NCBI RefSeq assembly: GCF_015210005.1
Contig: NZ_MU158698.1
Location: 1,125,009 to 1,189,008 of the forward strand
From: Sphingobacterium hungaricum
Lineage (GTDB): Bacteria; Bacteroidota; Bacteroidia; Sphingobacteriales; Sphingobacteriaceae
Reading direction: 5' to 3'
DNA: 64,000 bases
Shown: positions 56,124 through 64,000 of the stretch, one piece after another
Layout: each line of letters begins with the position of its first letter
How positions within the stretch are numbered: the first letter of the stretch is position 1
Notes under the pieces: generated by a model
Told to the model about the DNA's origin: nothing
The model's database searches: none
The model's input: only the letters and a program-made list of their open reading frames with translations
Position numbers and translations under genes: made by a program

Positions 56124-58229
56124 ATGGGATTAATGAGCTATTTGCGTAACCGAGCAGGGTTGGTAATATTCATCATCGGTTTAGCAATTGTTGCGTTTTT
56201 ACTTGGGGATTTGATTAATTATGGAACTCCATTTTGGATGAAAAACCAAAACCAAGTCGGTAGTGTCAATGGAGAATCAATTGATTATCAAACATTCAAT
56301 GCACAAGTAGACCAAACTACAGCAAACTTTCAACAACAAATGGGTGGCGGTGCTGCTACTCCAGAAATCAGAAATTATGCAGTTCAACAGGTATGGAATC
56401 AATTTCTTTCTCAAGAATTATTGAAACAAGAAATTGAGAAAATTGGTCTTACATTAGGTGCTGATGAATTAAATTCTTTAGTTACAGGTCCAAATCCTTC
56501 CCCTCAAATCCTTCAAACATTCACTAACCCTCAAAATGGGCAATTTGACAGAGCTACATTAAACAATGTAATCGCTCAATCAAAATCAAATCCAGAAGTT
56601 AGACAACAATGGGAAGCATTATTAGAGAATGTGAGAAATGACCGTTTGAACCAAAAATATTCAAGCTTGCTTAACAACAGCGTATTTGTAACTAAACTTG
56701 AAGCTCAAGAAGAATACAACCAACGCAATAAATTGGCAAACTTCAAATACGTAATGCTAGATTATTCATCTGTTAAAGATTCTGAAATCAAATTAACAGA
56801 TGCTGATTACAAAGAATATTACGACAAACATAAAAACGGTTTTAACAATCAAGAAGAAACTCGTTCTTTAGAGTACGTTTTGTTTGATGCTTCACCGACT
56901 AAAGCGGATACAACAGCAGCGCTTACTGCAATTAATACGCTTAAAACTGAATTGCAAACTTCAACAAACGACTCATTATTTGTTTCTGTAAACTCCGACA
57001 CTAAATTTCCTGTTAAATACTACAGCAAAGGACAATTGAATCCAGCATTGGATTCTGTTGTTTTCAATGTCGCTTCGGGAACAACTGTTGGTCCTTACTT
57101 ATCAAACGGAAGTTATGAAATTGCAAAAGTTTTAGAATCTAAATTCAGCCCTGATTCAGTAAAAGCTAGTCACATCTTATTGAATGCAACTGCTGAAGGT
57201 GGTATTGACAAAGCAAAATTAAAAGCTGACTCGATTAAAGGATTACTTGAAAAAGGCGAAAGCTTCGCTCCATTAGCTATTCAATTTAGCGTAGATGAAG
57301 CAAGTAAAGTTAACGGCGGTGATTTAGGAACTTTCGCAAGAGGAAGAATGGTTCCTGAATTTGAAAATGCTATATTTTCTGGAAAAGCAGGCGAAGTTAA
57401 AGTTGTTGAAACTCAATTTGGCGTGCATGTTATCAAAATTGAACGTTTAATCGGTAATTCAAAAATCGCTAAAGTAGCGGTGATTGACAAAGCAATCATT
57501 TCTGGTAAAACAACGACAGACGATGCTTATGCAAAAGCAAATTCATTCTTTTCATCTGTTGACAGCAAAAACTTCGTAGACCAAGCAAACAAACAAGGTT
57601 TGAAAGTAGAAAAATCTGCTCGTACCTTACCAATGGATAATTCATTGAACAGCACAGCTATTCCAAGAGAATTATTGCGTTGGGCTTTTGAAGCTGAAAA
57701 AGGAGATATTTCTGATAAAGTATATGAAACTGACAATCATTTCATCGTAGCTCGCGTGGTTGATATCCAAGAAAAAGGTCTTCAGCCATTAGCATCTGTA
57801 AAATCAGAAATCGAGCCAGCGGTTAGAAATCAGGTGAAAGCGAGAATGCTAAAAGAGAAAATGGACAATGCGTTAGCTGGTGCAACGTCAATTGACCAAG
57901 CTGCGCAAAAGCTAGGCAAAGCAGCAATACAAGTTGACAATGTTGTTTTAGCAAATCCAGTTATCCCTGGAATCGCTTTAGAAGGGTCGGTTATTGGAAC
58001 TGTTTTCGGATTGCAACCAAACAAACCTTCTAAATCTATCGAAGGATATCAAGGTGTGTATGCAGTTCAAGTCGCTTCTTTTGTTAATCCAAAAGAATTA
58101 GCTGGAGACGACCTTAAAGCACAACAGAAACAAGCTTTATCAGTACAATCACAACGTGCATGGAGCGGTATCTATAAAGCGCTTACAGACAAGGCAGACA
58201 TTGATGACAATCGAATTAGATTCTATTAA
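56124..58229 (+). CDS. PpiD/SurA-like peptidylprolyl isomerase
   Basis: 701 residues: one N-terminal membrane helix (AGLVIFIIGLAIVAFLLGDL), SurA-N-like chaperone region (NGESIDYQTFNAQVDQT), then a parvulin domain (about 340-445) with VKASHILLNATAEGG, GGDLGTFARGRMVPEFE and ETQFGVHVIKIERL. A long helical C-terminal part follows. It is anchored in the inner membrane with the catalytic and chaperone parts in the periplasm, helping outer membrane proteins fold. A strong terminator follows. Confidence 0.93.
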   Translation: MGLMSYLRNRAGLVIFIIGLAIVAFLLGDLINYGTPFWMKNQNQVGSVNGESIDYQTFNAQVDQTTANFQQQMGGGAATPEIRNYAVQQVWNQFLSQELLKQEIEKIGLTLGADELNSLVTGPNPSPQILQTFTNPQNGQFDRATLNNVIAQSKSNPEVRQQWEALLENVRNDRLNQKYSSLLNNSVFVTKLEAQEEYNQRNKLANFKYVMLDYSSVKDSEIKLTDADYKEYYDKHKNGFNNQEETRSLEYVLFDASPTKADTTAALTAINTLKTELQTSTNDSLFVSVNSDTKFPVKYYSKGQLNPALDSVVFNVASGTTVGPYLSNGSYEIAKVLESKFSPDSVKASHILLNATAEGGIDKAKLKADSIKGLLEKGESFAPLAIQFSVDEASKVNGGDLGTFARGRMVPEFENAIFSGKAGEVKVVETQFGVHVIKIERLIGNSKIAKVAVIDKAIISGKTTTDDAYAKANSFFSSVDSKNFVDQANKQGLKVEKSARTLPMDNSLNSTAIPRELLRWAFEAEKGDISDKVYETDNHFIVARVVDIQEKGLQPLASVKSEIEPAVRNQVKARMLKEKMDNALAGATSIDQAAQKLGKAAIQVDNVVLANPVIPGIALEGSVIGTVFGLQPNKPSKSIEGYQGVYAVQVASFVNPKELAGDDLKAQQKQALSVQSQRAWSGIYKALTDKADIDDNRIRFY

Positions 58230-58249
58230 GATAGAATAAGTAACTTTAC

Positions 58250-58281
58250 AACCGGACAACTATTTTGTCCGGTTTTTTTTT
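58250..58281 (+). terminator. intrinsic terminator of the PpiD-like gene
   Basis: A 10-bp perfect stem AACCGGACAA / TTGTCCGGTT with a 5-nt loop is followed by an unbroken T-run to 58281. It starts 20 bp after the stop. The next gene begins only 10 bp later at 58291. Confidence 0.95.
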
Positions 58282-58290
58282 GATAAGAAA

Positions 58291-58806
58291 ATGGAAATTC
58301 AAGAGACAATTGTCAATAAAGTTGCTCAGAGTGGCTTATTAACGATAGACTTAGCTCATTATGCGCCCAAAGAGGAAATTTATATTTATGATATAAAAGA
58401 AAACCTTTTTCATGGGCTGATTTTGAAAGAAAAAGATTTCAGAGAATTCGTTAAAACACATAACTGGGAGCAGTACGAAGGGAAACATGTAGGTATCATC
58501 TGTTCGACGGATGCGATTGTTCCCACATGGGCATATATGCTATTGGCTAATAAATTAGAGCCGTTTGCATTAAGCGTGAATTTTGGTGATGAACAAGTGA
58601 TTTACCAATTCCTTTTTCAAGATGAGCTGAATCGCATCGACATGGAAGCCTTCAAAGACCAACGTGTAGTTATTAAAGGATGTGGCGATATTGCCATTCC
58701 AGAATCTGCATTTGTGAAATTTACAGCCAACCTATCCAAAGTGGCAAAAAGTATTATGTATGGTGAACCTTGTTCCACGGTTCCAATTTTTAAGCGAAAA
58801 ACTTAA
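58291..58806 (+). CDS. DUF2480 family protein
   Basis: 171 residues, cytosolic, matching the Bacteroidetes-specific DUF2480 family: N-terminal NKVAQSGLLTIDLAHYAP, central LKEKDFREFVKTHNWEQYEG and GICSTDAIVPTWAYMLLANK, C-terminal VVIKGCGDIAIPESAFVKFT. It is a small conserved protein of unknown function. It follows the ppiD terminator by 10 bp, so it needs a promoter within or before that hairpin, or read-through. Confidence 0.85.
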   Translation: MEIQETIVNKVAQSGLLTIDLAHYAPKEEIYIYDIKENLFHGLILKEKDFREFVKTHNWEQYEGKHVGIICSTDAIVPTWAYMLLANKLEPFALSVNFGDEQVIYQFLFQDELNRIDMEAFKDQRVVIKGCGDIAIPESAFVKFTANLSKVAKSIMYGEPCSTVPIFKRKT

Positions 58807-58836
58807 ACTATTTTAAGTAAAATCTGTCCTTAGTAT

Positions 58837-59631
58837 ATGAATAAATTATTTTTACTCTTGGGAGTTTGTATGATGATGATTTCAGCGACTTATTCTCAAT
58901 CTCTTCCGTATTTGCCAAATCCAACATTCAAAGAGGGCGAAAAACTATCCTACAAACTGCGTTACGGGATTCTTTCAGGCGCTGTAGGAAATTTAAGCGT
59001 GAATAAATCGAAATATAAATTCAGCAGTACCAACACCTATCATCTTTCCGCCTTCGGCGAAACAGCCGGTGCGGTATCGGCTTTTTATACGGTAAAAAAT
59101 CAATACGATTCGTACATTGACGGAAAGACATATTTGCCTTATTTATATACTGAAAATATCCGTGAAGGGAATTACAGAAGGATAGAATACGCTTCTTTTG
59201 ACCATCCGAAAAAGACGGTAAACGGAAAAAAAGGAAAATTCACTAGTCCAGTCAATCAGACTTTTGATTTGTTATCCGCATATTATTTCGCCAGAAATTT
59301 AGACTTGTCGAGGTTAAAAGTGGGTGACGTATTTACGATTACCTATTTCTTAAATGATGAAGTCGCTCAATTGGGTGTAAAGTATGTCGGCACGGAGAAA
59401 ATAAAAACCAGTCTGGGCACTTTGGATTGCATTAAACTTAGTCCAGAAATAAAGCCCGGCCGAATCTTTAAAAAAGACAGCCGTTTGTATCTTTGGGTAA
59501 CGAATGATGGCAATCGCATTCCAGTGAAAGCAGAAGCTGAGATTCGAATCGGCGGTTCAGTTGTCATGGAATTGGTCAGTGCTGATGGATTAAAATATCC
59601 GCTTGGCGAACGGGTTAGTTATTCAAAATAA
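58837..59631 (+). CDS. DUF3108 domain-containing exported protein
   Basis: 264 residues: signal peptide (ends TYSQ, about residue 21), then FKEGEKLSYKLRYGILSGAV and GNLSV as the DUF3108 start. YHLSAFGETAGAVSAFYTVK, YIDGKTYLPYLYTENI, IKTSLGTLDCIKLSPEIKPG and RLYLWVTNDGNRIPVKAEAE complete the family fold, probably a beta-rich periplasmic domain. The function is unknown. It begins 30 bp after DUF2480 and ends 9 bp before DUF3109; the three form a gene run. Confidence 0.85.
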   Translation: MNKLFLLLGVCMMMISATYSQSLPYLPNPTFKEGEKLSYKLRYGILSGAVGNLSVNKSKYKFSSTNTYHLSAFGETAGAVSAFYTVKNQYDSYIDGKTYLPYLYTENIREGNYRRIEYASFDHPKKTVNGKKGKFTSPVNQTFDLLSAYYFARNLDLSRLKVGDVFTITYFLNDEVAQLGVKYVGTEKIKTSLGTLDCIKLSPEIKPGRIFKKDSRLYLWVTNDGNRIPVKAEAEIRIGGSVVMELVSADGLKYPLGERVSYSK

Positions 59632-59640
59632 GTTTTAAAA

Positions 59641-60207
59641 ATGATTGAAGTAGGAAATGTTCTCGTACACGAAGATTTGATTAAAAATGAATTCGTGTGC
59701 AACTTAACAAAATGTAAAGGCATTTGCTGTGTGGAAGGTGATTCTGGAGCTCCATTATTGGCTTCAGAAAAAGCTATCCTAGAAGAAATATATCCGAAAG
59801 TAAAACCTTACTTAACGGAAAAAGGAATCAAGGCAATTGAAGAACAAGGCACAAGTGTTGTTGATATGGATGGAGATTTGACGACCACTTGCGTGGATGT
59901 CAATCAAGAATGTGCCTACGTCATTTGGGAAAATGGCATTACGAAATGTGGTATTGAAAAAGCGTATGAAGAAGGTGCTGTTGATTGGAAAAAACCTATT
60001 TCCTGCCACCTCTACCCTATTCGTACCACACATTATCCGGAGTTTGATGTACTAAATTATGACCGCTGGCATATTTGCAGCGATGCTTGTACGTTCGGCA
60101 AAGAATTGGGAATTCCAGTGTACAAATTTCTAAAAGACCCATTAATTCGTACGTATGGAGAAAAATGGTTTGAAGACTTAGAAAATACTATCGCCGCAGA
60201 ACATTAA
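59641..60207 (+). CDS. DUF3109 family cysteine-rich protein
   Basis: 188 residues with many conserved cysteines: [54 protein letters not shown] and [14 protein letters not shown]. The spacing suggests a metal or iron-sulfur site as in the related YkgJ-like families. The family is widespread in Bacteroidetes and its job is unknown. Cytosolic (no signal). It follows DUF3108 by 9 bp. Confidence 0.87.
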   Translation: MIEVGNVLVHEDLIKNEFVCNLTKCKGICCVEGDSGAPLLASEKAILEEIYPKVKPYLTEKGIKAIEEQGTSVVDMDGDLTTTCVDVNQECAYVIWENGITKCGIEKAYEEGAVDWKKPISCHLYPIRTTHYPEFDVLNYDRWHICSDACTFGKELGIPVYKFLKDPLIRTYGEKWFEDLENTIAAEH

Positions 60208-60257
60208 TTTTGTTATTTTTATACCAAATTATTATTCTCTATTCTTTGTAATAGACC

Positions 60258-61235
60258 ATGTACATGCTGAAATTAAAAGAAATACAAAAACCCATACAAG
60301 AAGAACTAAAAAGTTTTGAAAAGCGATTCAAAGCTTCTATGAAAAGTTCGGTTCCTCTTTTAGACCGCATCACACAATACATTATAAAAACTAAAGGCAA
60401 ACAAATGAGACCCATGTTTGTCTTTTTTTCAGCAGGTCTTTGTGGCAAAATCAATGATTCAACATACAACGGAGCTTCTTTAGTCGAGCTATTGCATACT
60501 GCATCTTTGGTGCATGACGATGTGGTAGACGATGCCTACGAACGTAGAAGTTTTTTCTCAGTAAATGCATTATGGAAAAATAAAATTTCCGTTCTGGTTG
60601 GGGATTACTTGTTGTCAAAAGGTCTTTTGCTTTCGGTAAAACACAATGAATTGGATTTGTTGCGCATCGTTTCTGAAGCTGTCGAGCAAATGAGCGAAGG
60701 CGAACTGCTTCAAATTGAAAAAGCAAGAAAATTGGATATTCAGGAGTCTGTCTATTTCGAAATTATTCGTAAAAAAACAGCTTCCTTAATTGCTTCTTGC
60801 TGTGCTTCCGGAGCATCATCATCCGGAGCATCTGCCGAAATGGTACAAAAGCTCCACCTTTTCGGAGAAAAAGTCGGCATTGCATTTCAAATCAAAGATG
60901 ACTTATTTGACTTCGGATTAGACGACGTCGGAAAACCGATTGGCAATGACATCAAAGAAAAGAAAATGACCTTGCCTTTGATTTATGCGTTACAAAACGT
61001 ATCGAAATCAGAAAAAAGACGGATTATCAATCTGGTCAAAAATCATAATGAAGACCGCAATAAAATAGCCGAGGTGATTGAATTTGTCAGAGCTAGTGGA
61101 GGAATGGACTACGCAACACAAAAAATGTATGCGTATCAAGACGAAGCATTTGCTATTTTAGAGGAATTTCCAAACAATGAATATAAAACTGGTTTACAAC
61201 AATTAGTGCGTTTTACAACTGAAAGAAAAAAATAA
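60258..61235 (+). CDS. polyprenyl diphosphate synthase
   Basis: A 325-residue all-helical trans-prenyltransferase. The first Asp-rich motif is HDDVVDDAYERR (DDxxD-type) and the second DDLFDFGLDDVGKPIGND; KTKGKQMRPMFVFFSAG is the substrate-binding GK-R stretch. It extends farnesyl or geranyl chains with IPP to give a long-chain prenyl diphosphate, probably for menaquinone side chains. Chain length is not predictable by eye. terC begins 3 bp after its stop. Confidence 0.92.
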   Translation: MYMLKLKEIQKPIQEELKSFEKRFKASMKSSVPLLDRITQYIIKTKGKQMRPMFVFFSAGLCGKINDSTYNGASLVELLHTASLVHDDVVDDAYERRSFFSVNALWKNKISVLVGDYLLSKGLLLSVKHNELDLLRIVSEAVEQMSEGELLQIEKARKLDIQESVYFEIIRKKTASLIASCCASGASSSGASAEMVQKLHLFGEKVGIAFQIKDDLFDFGLDDVGKPIGNDIKEKKMTLPLIYALQNVSKSEKRRIINLVKNHNEDRNKIAEVIEFVRASGGMDYATQKMYAYQDEAFAILEEFPNNEYKTGLQQLVRFTTERKK

Positions 61236-61238
61236 ATT

Positions 61239-62294
61239 ATGAGTCACGAATTAATGTTTTTTATAGGATTTATTATTTTTATAGTCCTAATGCTTGCTAT
61301 CGATTTAGGAATGTTTTCTAAAAGCGATAAACCCGTTTCATTCAAAGCGGCTGCTATTATGAGCGCAATCTGGGTATTATTTGCCTTGGGATTTGCTGCC
61401 ATTCTTTATTTCTGGGGTAATGAACTCCATAACATTCATGATTTCGCGCGTTTAAATGAGATTATCGAGAAAAATTTCCACAACATTAAAATCATACCTG
61501 ATGATTTAGCGGCAAGTATCCACATTTACAACAAAAACTTAAGCTTAGAATATCTGACAGGCTATGTTGTTGAATATGCGTTATCTGTCGACAATATTTT
61601 CGTGATGGTCTTGCTGTTTACCTCATTCGGTATTCCTGAGAAATATTACCACAAAGTATTGGTTTGGGGAATTATAGGTGCTGTTGTGTTGCGTTGTATC
61701 TTTATTTTCGTAGGTGCAGCTTTAATCGCAAAATTCGGTTGGATTCTATATGTTTTCGGTGGATTCCTTGTGATTACAGGTATTAAAATGTATTTGGACA
61801 GAAACAAAAACGAAGAGGTCGACCCTCAGAATCATCCAGTTGTCAAGTTCATGTCCAAACATTTCAGAGTCACTCCGAAGTTAGATGGCGGTAAATTCTT
61901 CCATGTGGAAAATGGTGTCAAATACATGACTCCTCTTTTCTTGGTTTTAATAGTTATCGAGTTTACGGATTTAGTTTTCGCAGTGGATTCCATTCCTGCA
62001 ATTTTCTCAATCACAAAAGACCCTTATATCGTATTCTTTTCAAATATCTTCGCCATTTTAGGATTGCGTTCGATGTTCTTTTTATTAGTTAACATCATTG
62101 ATAAATTCCATTACTTAAAAGTTGGATTAGCTTTCTTATTGATATTTATCGGTTTGAAAATGTTATTGCATAGTTATCTGGAACAATTAGGATTTACAAC
62201 GGTGCATTCATTAATTGTGATTGTAGGTATTTTAGCGTTGAGTATCATCGCTTCGCTGGTCTTTCCGAAGAAAGAGAACTATTCAGAAAATTAA
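61239..62294 (+). CDS. TerC family membrane protein (Alx-like)
   Basis: 351 residues with about eight membrane helices. The acidic membrane motifs of the TerC family are present: LAIDLGMFSK, VEYALSVDNIFVMVLLFTSF and IEFTDLVFAVDSIPAIFSIT. The layout with a cytosolic loop (DRNKNEEVDPQNHPVVKF) is Alx-like. Members export Mn2+ or help metallate exported proteins; some relate to tellurite resistance. No manganese riboswitch can be placed, as the gene directly follows the prenyl synthase gene. Confidence 0.9.
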   Translation: MSHELMFFIGFIIFIVLMLAIDLGMFSKSDKPVSFKAAAIMSAIWVLFALGFAAILYFWGNELHNIHDFARLNEIIEKNFHNIKIIPDDLAASIHIYNKNLSLEYLTGYVVEYALSVDNIFVMVLLFTSFGIPEKYYHKVLVWGIIGAVVLRCIFIFVGAALIAKFGWILYVFGGFLVITGIKMYLDRNKNEEVDPQNHPVVKFMSKHFRVTPKLDGGKFFHVENGVKYMTPLFLVLIVIEFTDLVFAVDSIPAIFSITKDPYIVFFSNIFAILGLRSMFFLLVNIIDKFHYLKVGLAFLLIFIGLKMLLHSYLEQLGFTTVHSLIVIVGILALSIIASLVFPKKENYSEN

Positions 62295-62323
62295 GCTTTT
62301 CGTATCCGTCAAGCTATTTAAAC

Positions 62324-62358
62324 AAAAAAATCATTCAACAGTGTTGAATGATTTTTTT
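62324..62358. terminator. bidirectional terminator between terC and fic
   Basis: A long palindrome, AAAAAAATCATTCAACA / TGTTGAATGATTTTTTT, lies between the convergent terC and fic stop codons. It gives a T-run on both strands. Confidence 0.92.
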
Positions 62359-62370
62359 GTTTAATGTATT

Positions 62371-63492
62371 CTAAAATATACTCATGTAAGCTTCAAATAC
62401 ATATCGCTGGCCTCTTCTGCCTCCTGTCATTTCTTTCAAAATTCCATATCCGACTAGTTCATCAATAATTTTATAGGAAGTAGGCAATGATACTGAAGTG
62501 ATTTCCTGAATGCGCTGTACATTGATAATAGGTTTCTGAAAAAGCTGATCCAGCACTTTTAATAAATGCATAGGTCTTTTGCTATTTTTTTGGATGTATT
62601 CTTCCTTTTCCTTTTTCAACTTCAATGTTGAATCAAAAGAAGCAATTCCGTTTTTAGCGGTTTGTGTGATTCCTACCAAAAAAAACTTAAACCATTGTTT
62701 AATATCATTATTTGTTCTTGCTCTTGATAAATTATCATAATAAAGCATTCGATTTCGCTCAAAAAAATCGGAAAGAAATAGGATTGGCATTTTTAAAATA
62801 CCCTTATCTACCAAATAAAGCGGAATCAATAATCTTCCTGTTCGTCCATTGCCGTCCAAAAATGGATGTATGGTTTCAAATTGATAATGAATCAATGCAA
62901 TTTTTAATAAATCTGGGAAAAATTTTGTCTCATCATGAGCAAACTTTTCGATATCGGTCATCAATTCATGAATACTCGTATGAACTGGTGGAATAAATAC
63001 AGCGTCATTTATAGTTGCTCCACCTATCCAATTTTGGCTTGTCCGAAAATCTCCTGGAAGTTTATGTTCCCCCCGTACGCTTTCCAGCAATATCTGATGG
63101 ATATTTCTAATTAATCTTGAAGAAAATGGCAACGTTTTTATTTGTTCGATTGCAAAATGCATTGCAGAGATGTAATTGTTGACTTCATTCCAATCATTTC
63201 TCTTCTCGTATTCGACTTCTTCTCGTAATAAGAACGAATCTTCAATGCTTGTTTGTGTTCCCTCGATTTTGCTGCTTTGCGTAGCTTCTTTAGCAACATG
63301 CATGTTAATGAATAAATCAATGTTAGGAATGTATTCTGAATACATATCCAATCGACCGAGTTGAAGATATGCGTCAGAAAGAAGATATTGAATTTCCATA
63401 TCCTCTAGATACCATTGCCGCATTATCGGTGTTGGCTGGAAACTTGAATAGTATCCTTGGTTTATATAGGTGCCTGAAATAAATTTTTTCAA
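62371..63492 (-). CDS. Fic family protein with inhibitory helix and winged helix
   Basis: 373 residues. The Fic active-site motif HPFLDGNGRTGR (209-220) is complete, including the catalytic His209 and the phosphate-binding GNGR. An N-terminal inhibitory helix SSKIEGT (73-79, with Glu77) marks a class II auto-inhibited Fic protein. The C-terminal part (about 310-370, VQRIQEITSVSLPTSYKIID) is a winged helix, the common Fic-DUF4172-free bacterial architecture with possible DNA binding. It would transfer AMP to a target protein hydroxyl; the target is unknown. No antitoxin gene is next to it. Three 40-bp tandem repeats lie upstream (63533-63653). Confidence 0.9.
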   Translation of the reverse strand: MKKFISGTYINQGYYSSFQPTPIMRQWYLEDMEIQYLLSDAYLQLGRLDMYSEYIPNIDLFINMHVAKEATQSSKIEGTQTSIEDSFLLREEVEYEKRNDWNEVNNYISAMHFAIEQIKTLPFSSRLIRNIHQILLESVRGEHKLPGDFRTSQNWIGGATINDAVFIPPVHTSIHELMTDIEKFAHDETKFFPDLLKIALIHYQFETIHPFLDGNGRTGRLLIPLYLVDKGILKMPILFLSDFFERNRMLYYDNLSRARTNNDIKQWFKFFLVGITQTAKNGIASFDSTLKLKKEKEEYIQKNSKRPMHLLKVLDQLFQKPIINVQRIQEITSVSLPTSYKIIDELVGYGILKEMTGGRRGQRYVFEAYMSIF

Positions 63493-63532
63493 TTTTAATC
63501 AATATTATTCAATCAAATTTAAATAATATTTT

Positions 63533-63653
63533 CCTTATTTAAAATTTGTCAAATATTTTTAATTAAGCAAACACCTTATTTAAAATTTTGAGTATATTTT
63601 TAATTAAGGAGTACCACTATTTAAATTTTAACCCATAATTTTAATTAACAAAT
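63533..63653 (-). repeat. three degenerate 40-41 bp AT-rich tandem repeats upstream of fic
   Basis: Units start at 63533, 63574 and 63614 (41, 40 and 40 bp); a partial fourth start CCTTCAA is at 63654. Each begins CC, has a TATTTAAAATTT-type core (palindromic ATTTAAAT or close) and a second TTTTAATTAA core about 15 bp later. A period near four helical turns would place all cores on one face of the DNA. It lies 41-161 bp before the fic start. Confidence 0.75.
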
Positions 63654-63696
63654 CCTTCAACTAAAAAGAACATTTCAAAATTCCAGTCTGGTATTA

Positions 63697-64000
63697 TTAA
63701 ACAATCAAGCGATCCTTAAATTGATGAAGCTCTTCAACCGACAATTGTTGCATCACCTGTTGCAATTGGGCTTTAAAGAGATTAATGGTGTGTTCTCCGC
63801 CTTGATTTCCTAAAGCTCCAACTCCATACATAAATGGACGGCCCATAAAATTGAATTCAGAACCAACAGCAGACGCTCTTCCCAAATCCACGCCCGAGCG
63901 GATACCGCCATCCAGCATAATCGTCAGCTTTTGCGAATAACTAGCATTCCGAGTCAATTTTTGCAAAGAAACGATGGAAGATTCTCCAGCATCCACTTGC
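63697..64000 (-). CDS. FMN-dependent alpha-hydroxy-acid oxidase / L-lactate dehydrogenase, C-terminal part (cut by window edge)
   Basis: The frame is open to base 64000, and only about 100 C-terminal residues are present. LTIMLDGGIRSGVDLGRASA and GRPFMYGVGALGNQGGEHTI are the FMN-phosphate-binding end of the LldD/glycolate oxidase barrel; QVDAGESSIV continues the expected HGGRQ segment off the edge. The enzyme oxidises an alpha-hydroxy acid, often L-lactate, using FMN. The apparent start at 63996 is only the first GTG inside the window, not the real start. Confidence 0.85.
   Translation of the reverse strand, partial: QVDAGESSIVSLQKLTRNASYSQKLTIMLDGGIRSGVDLGRASAVGSEFNFMGRPFMYGVGALGNQGGEHTINLFKAQLQQVMQQLSVEELHQFKDRLIV

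Noticed and set aside
62371..63492. Calling the Fic protein a Doc/Phd-type toxin-antitoxin system
   Set aside because: The protein carries its own inhibitory helix (SSKIEGT), has no neighbouring antitoxin and is much longer than Doc.
63533..63653. CRISPR array
   Set aside because: The repeat units run directly into one another with no unique spacers of even length, and there are no cas genes.

Overview
The window is AT-rich chromosomal DNA of a Bacteroidetes bacterium, most likely family Sphingobacteriaceae (Sphingobacterium/Pedobacter-like). Evidence seen directly: a SusC/SusD pair, a SprA-type (type IX secretion/gliding) giant outer-membrane protein, DUF2480/DUF3109/DUF6427-type proteins typical of the phylum, almost no Shine-Dalgarno sequences, and several TAnnTTTG (-7) promoter elements characteristic of Bacteroidetes sigma-ABfr. 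Genus assignment is inference.

Layout. 1-3008 (minus): start of a GH36-like glycosidase gene (cut by the window edge) and a GH95 alpha-L-fucosidase, two bases apart. 3222-4697: a small lipocalin-like lipoprotein and an unrecognised secreted protein, flanked by pnp on one side and a decayed copy of the pnp 3' end on the other. 4780-9007 (minus): pnp, rpsO and a NagX-like membrane acyltransferase. 9126-9476: a broken plus-strand gene remnant with its own terminator. 9542-18997 (plus): a glycan-utilisation locus of two tandem ROK regulators (both with TTG starts), SusC, SusD and a GH29 alpha-L-fucosidase. With the GH95 enzyme upstream and a GH3 beta-glucosidase downstream (21117-23480, minus), it points to import and degradation of fucosylated glycans. 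19217-20079 is a bile acid:sodium symporter-type gene broken by one missing A. 20132-20631 is a type II toxin-antitoxin pair followed by two copies of a roughly 210-245 bp repeat.

23784-37697: aminopeptidase P (minus), then dacB, maeB, ruvA, sprA and a free-methionine-sulfoxide reductase (plus). 37732-37986 is an orphan small protein. 37992-47217 (minus): a WD40 protein, then a long gene train read phoH-purC-STAS-rnz-hisC-hisB-hisH-hisA-hisF-hisIE, ending at a clear terminator. hisG and hisD are not in the train.

47526-62294 (plus): mostly envelope housekeeping. It holds a SAM hydrolase/chlorinase-family protein, an unrecognised coiled-coil membrane protein, an MsbA-like ABC exporter, a YtxH protein, cytochrome c maturation genes ccmB-ccmC-ccmD (no ccmA), a DUF6427 membrane protein, an outer-membrane barrel protein, LptC, a PpiD-like folding factor, DUF2480, DUF3108 and DUF3109 proteins, a polyprenyl synthase and a TerC protein. 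62371-63492 (minus) is a Fic protein preceded by three AT-rich 40-bp tandem repeats. The window ends in the 3' part of an FMN-dependent alpha-hydroxy-acid oxidase gene.

I saw no clear new multi-gene system. The least explained items are the duplicated repeat beside the toxin-antitoxin pair, the tandem repeats before fic, the pnp-tail scar, the gene remnant at 9126-9333, and the proteins at 3780-4697 and 48316-48867.
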